A stretch of DNA of 64,000 nucleotides from CAIWHR01 sp963809965. GTDB lineage: Bacteria > Pseudomonadota > Gammaproteobacteria > Burkholderiales > Casimicrobiaceae. Where the stretch lies: positions 186,001-250,000 of the forward strand of contig CAWELU010000028.1 of assembly GCA_963809965.1 (NCBI GenBank), written 5' to 3'. Below, one piece after another: positions 60,025 through 64,000 of this stretch. The notes beneath the pieces are model-generated. The model worked only from the letters and a program-made list of their open reading frames with translations, made no database searches and was not told the origin of the DNA. Both the position numbers and the translations under genes were made by a program. Within the stretch, counting starts at the first letter, position 1; every line of letters starts with the position of its first letter.

Positions 60025-61250
60025 CGTTCACTCTCCCGCACGATGTGTCCGCCACGCACGATACCGATGCAGGGATTGCCTCCGATACGGTAAGCGAGCT
60101 CCGCCGGGGTGTCGATCTCCCACAGCACGAGGTCGGCCCGAAGCCCGACGGCCAGCGCACCCCGGTCGGCAAGACCCAGCGCCCGCGCTGCGTGCCGCGT
60201 CGCGCCGGCCAGCGCCTCCTCGGGCGTCAGCCCGAACAGCGTACACGCCATGTTCAGCATCAGCAGCAGCGAGGTCGCCGGCGAGGTTCCGGGATTGCAG
60301 TCGGTTGCGACCGCCATCGGCACGCCGTGCGCGCGCAGCAACCCCACCGGCGGGAGCCGCGTCTCGCGCAACGCATAGAAGGCACCGGGCAGCAGCACGG
60401 CGACGGTGCCTGCACGAGCCATCGCGGCGATCCCGGACTCGCTCGCGTATTCCAGATGATCTGCCGAAAGCGCGCCGAATTCCGCGGCGAGACCCGCACC
60501 GCCGGTGTCCGACAGCTGGTCGGCGTGCAGCTTCACCGGGAGTCCGGTGGCGCGGGCCGCTTCGAACACGCGGCGGGTCTGCGCCGGCGTGAACCCGATG
60601 CTTTCGCAGAATGCATCGACGGCGTCGGCGAGACCCGCTCCGGCAACAGCGGGAATGGTCTCTCTGCACACGAGGTCGACGTAATCGTCGGCGCGTCCCG
60701 CGAATTCCGCCGGGACCGCATGCGCCGCGAGGAGCGTCGTTCGCACATCGATGCCCACGTCGGCCGCGACGCGACGCGCCGCGTGCAGGAGTCGACACTC
60801 GTTCGCGGTATCGAGTCCGTAACCCGACTTGATCTCGATCGTCGTGACGCCTTCCGCAGCCAACGCAGCGAGGCGCGGCCGGCTGGCGACAACCAGCGCA
60901 TCGTCACTGGCCGCACGTGTCGCGCGCACTGTCGCGTTGATTCCCCCGCCGGAGCTCGCGATGTCCGCGTACGACGCGCCCTTGAGCCGTGCCTCGAACT
61001 CGCTGGCGCGACTGCCGGCGTAGACGAGATGCGTGTGGCAATCCACGAGACCGGGGGTCGCCCACGCGCCTTCATAGTGCAGCAGCTGGCGCGCGCCCAC
61101 GCCGGCAGGAAGGTCCCGCTCGGCGCCGACCCAGGCGATGTGCTTGCCCGTGATGCCGATCGCGCCGTCGCGGATTGCGCCGTAGGGTGTATCGCCGGCC
61201 ATCGTCGCCAGATGCACGCCGGTGATGAGGAGATCGAACGGGACGTTCAT
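60021..61250 (-). CDS. hutI: Imidazolonepropionase
   Basis: 409 residues, intact, from ATG 61250. The metal motif is LVDCHTHLVYAGSRASEF, with the conserved TIEIKSGYGLD, LLAAHAVPAEF, KLHADQLSDTGGAGLAAEFGALSADHLEY and AVATDCNPGTSP. It opens the ring of 4-imidazolone-5-propionate to give N-formimino-glutamate. Between hutF (35 bases upstream) and hutG, so the three act as one operon. Confidence 0.97.
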   Translation of the reverse strand: MNVPFDLLITGVHLATMAGDTPYGAIRDGAIGITGKHIAWVGAERDLPAGVGARQLLHYEGAWATPGLVDCHTHLVYAGSRASEFEARLKGASYADIASSGGGINATVRATRAASDDALVVASRPRLAALAAEGVTTIEIKSGYGLDTANECRLLHAARRVAADVGIDVRTTLLAAHAVPAEFAGRADDYVDLVCRETIPAVAGAGLADAVDAFCESIGFTPAQTRRVFEAARATGLPVKLHADQLSDTGGAGLAAEFGALSADHLEYASESGIAAMARAGTVAVLLPGAFYALRETRLPPVGLLRAHGVPMAVATDCNPGTSPATSLLLMLNMACTLFGLTPEEALAGATRHAARALGLADRGALAVGLRADLVLWEIDTPAELAYRIGGNPCIGIVRGGHIVRESER

Positions 61251-61285
61251 TGGCCGGGGAAATCGGATCCGATTTTCGTCGAGGT

Positions 61286-62641
61286 TCAGGCAAACATGCG
61301 CGCGAGCGCAGCTCGATAACGCGCAAAGACCGCTTCCTCGCGCGGGTGCTGCCCATCACGGACCACCCAGTTTCCCCCGACCATGACGTCGCGCACCGGT
61401 TGGCGGCAAGGGCCGAAGATCGCGGCGTCGAGCAGCGCGTCCGCCGGCTGCCCGGCGAGCGCGGCGTCGTTGCCGTTCAGCACCACCAGGTCGGCCCGCA
61501 AACCTGGCGCGATGGAGCCGGTATTTCTCGCGAGCGCTTGGCCACCGCCCAGCGCAGCACGGGCAAACAACGCCTGACCGACCGGCACATCCCCATCCAC
61601 GAGGACGTTGCGCTCGAATCGCACGAGCCGCTGCGACCATTCGAGCTGGCGCAACTCGGCGAACGGGTCGAGCTTGGTATTCGAGTCGCTGCCGACGCCG
61701 AGCATGCCGCCAGCGTCGAGGTAGGCACGCGCGGGAAACGTTCCATCTCCGAGATCCGCTTCGGTCGTCGACGCAAGGCCAACGACCGCGCGGCTGGCAG
61801 CGAGCTCTTTCGCTTCACTCTCCGTCAAATGCGTTGCATGGATCACGCACCAGCGCGCATCGATACCGGCGTTGCCGAGCAGCCATTCGACCGGCCGTGC
61901 ACCGCTCCAGGCAAGGCAGTCCGCGACTTCCCTCGCTTGTTCGGCAGCGTGGATGTGAATGGGGCCGCTCTCCGGCGCGAGCGCCGTTACGGCCGCGAGT
62001 TCCTCCGGCGTCACGGCACGCAGGCTGTGCGGGGCAATCCCGAGCGTGTACCCCGCCCCTGCCCCTCTCGTGGCAAGCACGTTGACCAGGCGGGTGAACG
62101 AGTCGACCGTGTGCACGAAACGGCGCTGGCCGGCCACCGGCGGCGCACCGGCGAATCCCGAATGCGCGTAGAACACGGGCAGCAGCGTCAGCGCGATGCC
62201 GGCGTCGCGCGACGCCGCCACGATGCGCTGCGCGAGTTCCGTCGCATCGGCGTAGGGATTGCCGTGCGGGTCATGGTGGACATAATGGAATTCGGCGACC
62301 GCCGTGTATCCGGCGCGCAGCATTTCGACATACGCCTGCGCGGCAATCGCTTCGAAGGCGTCGGCATCGACCCGATCGAGAAAAGCGTACATCGCTTGGC
62401 GCCAGGTCCAGAAACTGTCCCGCGTCGCACTGCGCCGCCCGGTGCGCCCCGCGAGCGCCCGCTGGAACGCATGCGAATGCACGTTCGAGATGCCGGGAAT
62501 GAGCGGGCCGGCGAGACGCTCCGCATCATCGGGCCGGGCGTCCCAAACAACGCCGGCAATGGTGCCGTCGGCGGCGACGTCTATGCGCACGTCGCGTCGC
62601 CAGCCATGGGGCAGCAGCGCGTCGGCGGCAAACAGTCTCAT
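61286..62641 (-). CDS. hutF: Formimidoylglutamate deiminase
   Basis: 451 residues, intact, with the start at ATG 62641 (an in-frame ATG 14 codons upstream is less likely). LIPGISNVHSHAFQRALAGRTG holds the metal histidines. FWTWRQAMYAFLDRVDADAFEAI, GYTAVAEFHYVHHDPHG, PIHIHAAEQAREVADC and GLASTTEADLGDGTFPARAYLDAGGMLGVGSDSNT fit HutF of the amidohydrolase superfamily. It turns N-formimino-glutamate into N-formylglutamate and ammonia, the branch used with HutG. Confidence 0.95.
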   Translation of the reverse strand: MRLFAADALLPHGWRRDVRIDVAADGTIAGVVWDARPDDAERLAGPLIPGISNVHSHAFQRALAGRTGRRSATRDSFWTWRQAMYAFLDRVDADAFEAIAAQAYVEMLRAGYTAVAEFHYVHHDPHGNPYADATELAQRIVAASRDAGIALTLLPVFYAHSGFAGAPPVAGQRRFVHTVDSFTRLVNVLATRGAGAGYTLGIAPHSLRAVTPEELAAVTALAPESGPIHIHAAEQAREVADCLAWSGARPVEWLLGNAGIDARWCVIHATHLTESEAKELAASRAVVGLASTTEADLGDGTFPARAYLDAGGMLGVGSDSNTKLDPFAELRQLEWSQRLVRFERNVLVDGDVPVGQALFARAALGGGQALARNTGSIAPGLRADLVVLNGNDAALAGQPADALLDAAIFGPCRQPVRDVMVGGNWVVRDGQHPREEAVFARYRAALARMFA

Positions 62642-62831
62642 GCGCGGGCCGGTGCAAAGGGTGGACGCGATCGAGGTAAGCACTTCCGGAGAAGCGCGTT
62701 CCCGGCCAATGGTAACCCGGCCCCGATGCGCATTGACACGACCCAGCCTTGACCCCTAGTGTACGCAGTCTGAATTTCCGGCGCGGTGCGCCGGATTCTC
62801 AGGGTTCGCTTCCTCTACCCCGGAGCCCCCC

Positions 62832-63776
62832 ATGCGCAAGTCACTCGCTCTTACCGCCGCGGCATTCGCCCTCGTCGCGTTTCCTGCCGCGGCCCAGGAA
62901 ACCAAGGTCGCGATCGGCATGTCCGGCTGGACCGGCTTCCAGCCGCTGACCCTTGCCCGTGATGCCGGGATCTTCAAGAAGAACGGCCTCGACGTCACCC
63001 TGAAGATGATCCCGCAGAAGGACCGCCACCTCGCCATTGCGTCAGGCGACATCCAGTGCGCCGCCACGACCGTCGAGACGTGGATCGTCTGGAATGCGAG
63101 CGGCGTGACGACCCGGCAGATCTTCCAGATGGACAAGAGCTACGGCGCCGACGGCATGGCGGTCCGCAGCAATGTGGCGAAGATTGCCGATCTCAAGGGC
63201 AAGACGATTGCCGCATCGGCGCCCGGTACGGCCCCGTACTTCACGCTCGCCTGGTTCCTCAAGAAGAACGGGCTTTCGGTGAAGGACGTCACGGTCGTCA
63301 ATCTCGAGCCCGCGGCCGCCGCGCAGGCGTTCGTCGCGGGGCAGAACGACGCCGCTATGACTTACGAGCCGTACCTGTCGACAGTGCGCGACAACCCGCA
63401 GGCCGGCAAGATCATCGCCACCACGCTCGACTATCCGATGATCATGGACACGTTCGGCTGCACGCCGAAGTTCCTCGCCGAGAACCCGAAGGCCGCGCAG
63501 GCGCTCGCGAACAGCTATTTCGAAGCGCTCGAATTCATCAAGAAGGATCCGCAGAAGAGCAACGAGCTGATGGGCGCGCCGACCAAGCAGTCGGGCGAGC
63601 AGTTCGCCAAGTCGTCCTCGTACCTGCGCTGGCAGGACAAGGCGGCGAACCAGAAATTCTTCGCCGGCGAGTTCCAGCAGTTCACCAAGGAAGCGGCCGA
63701 CCTGCTGCTCGAAGTCGGCATCATCAGGCAGATTCCCGACCTCAACGCGCTCGCCGACACCAGCTACATCAAGTAA
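62832..63776 (+). CDS. ABC transporter substrate-binding protein, nitrate/sulfonate/taurine type
   Basis: 314 residues, intact, from ATG 62832. The signal peptide ends FPAAAQ. The mature chain has KVAIGMSGWTGFQPLTLARDAGIFKKNGLDVTLKMIPQKDRHLAIASGDIQCAATTVETWI, the SsuA/TauA/THI5-like fold, then AASAPGTAPYFTLAWFLKKNGLSVKDV and AAAAQAFVAGQNDAAMTYEPYL. Ligands of this family include sulfonates, pyrimidine precursors and amino compounds. It is divergent from hutF and followed by a permease gene. Confidence 0.9.
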   Translation: MRKSLALTAAAFALVAFPAAAQETKVAIGMSGWTGFQPLTLARDAGIFKKNGLDVTLKMIPQKDRHLAIASGDIQCAATTVETWIVWNASGVTTRQIFQMDKSYGADGMAVRSNVAKIADLKGKTIAASAPGTAPYFTLAWFLKKNGLSVKDVTVVNLEPAAAAQAFVAGQNDAAMTYEPYLSTVRDNPQAGKIIATTLDYPMIMDTFGCTPKFLAENPKAAQALANSYFEALEFIKKDPQKSNELMGAPTKQSGEQFAKSSSYLRWQDKAANQKFFAGEFQQFTKEAADLLLEVGIIRQIPDLNALADTSYIK

Positions 63777-63913
63777 GGCATGCGTCCGATCGCTGGCCGG
63801 GGGTCTCGCCGCGATCGGATGCGAATGTGGCATATACCCTGCACCCGGCCTTCTGCGGGAGGCGCAGTGGGGCGCGGGGAACCAGCGGCTCGTGGACTTC
63901 CGGACGGCTGCGC

Positions 63914-64000
63914 ATGACCCCGTTGAAGCCGATCCCGCCCGGCCGCAAGGCCGCGCTGGGCATCCTGTTCTTCGTGCTGTTCGTCGGCGCGTGGAGCCTG
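63914..64000 (+). CDS. ABC transporter permease (start only, cut by the window end)
   Basis: ATG 63914 opens 29 residues (MTPLKPIPPGRKAALGILFF then VLFVGAWSL) with a first membrane segment, as expected for the SsuC-like permease partner of the preceding receptor. The gene continues beyond the window. Confidence 0.65.
   Translation, partial: MTPLKPIPPGRKAALGILFFVLFVGAWSL

Overview
This window is from the chromosome of a high-GC proteobacterium, most likely a betaproteobacterium of Burkholderiales type. The basis is the heterotetrameric sarcosine oxidase, the ccmABCDEFGHI order, a MaeB-type malic enzyme, an ABC_sub_bind-family receptor and the hutF/hutI/hutG set. No rRNA or other species marker is present, so this assignment is an inference.

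Layout. (1) 1-8860: a truncated ABC receptor gene, then a lower-GC integrative element on the minus strand. The element has a tyrosine integrase beside a tRNA-Ser(GGA), a small protein carrying only the integrase arm-binding domain, an AlpA-like/SSB-like reading frame, a RepB-type primase and several unknown genes. Near its left side an IS630-family element splits a zinc-finger gene. (2) 8862-20433: tRNA-Ser, a HAD phosphatase, soxGADB, a GATase1-like AraC regulator, a choline dehydrogenase-like GMC oxidoreductase and a first dimethylglycine dehydrogenase-like (DMGDH-like) gene. (3) 20800-27007: a tightly overlapping corrinoid C1 operon with a B12-binding protein, DUF1638, a virulence-factor-domain protein, an MTHFR C-terminal-type Fe-S protein, MetF-like MTHFR, methyl-THF:corrinoid methyltransferase and a reductive activator. 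(4) 27221-38099: an ABC importer, a ureidoglycolate lyase-like gene, an MttB-family methyltransferase without pyrrolysine, a second DMGDH-like gene, a Rieske oxygenase and an RraA-family protein. (5) 38172-52310: malic enzyme, the full ccm operon, an octaheme nitrite-reductase-type cytochrome with an FNR-like box, a second CcmI/NrfG-like protein and protoporphyrinogen oxidase. (6) 52358-64000: a PotABCD-like importer with an SDR and a class III transaminase, the lower histidine pathway (hutG, hutI, hutF), and a taurine/nitrate-type importer cut by the window end.

How they fit together. Regions 2-4 read as a methylated-amine locus. Choline, betaine, dimethylglycine and sarcosine enzymes sit beside a complete corrinoid/tetrahydrofolate methyl-transfer system. 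A quaternary amine could therefore be demethylated oxidatively (Rieske, DMGDH, Sox) or by MttB-family transfer to a corrinoid and on to THF, with MTHFR oxidising the methyl group. Region 5 couples c-type cytochrome maturation to a lysine-ligated octaheme enzyme.

Data quality. A large share of the conserved genes (soxA, both DMGDH-like genes, ccmA/B/C/F/H/I, the octaheme gene, hemG, most of the pot-like operon) carry one or more single-base indels, while their protein sequence stays conserved across the three frames. I treat these as probable sequencing errors and annotate full gene spans. Real decay cannot be excluded gene by gene. Frameshift positions are approximate.
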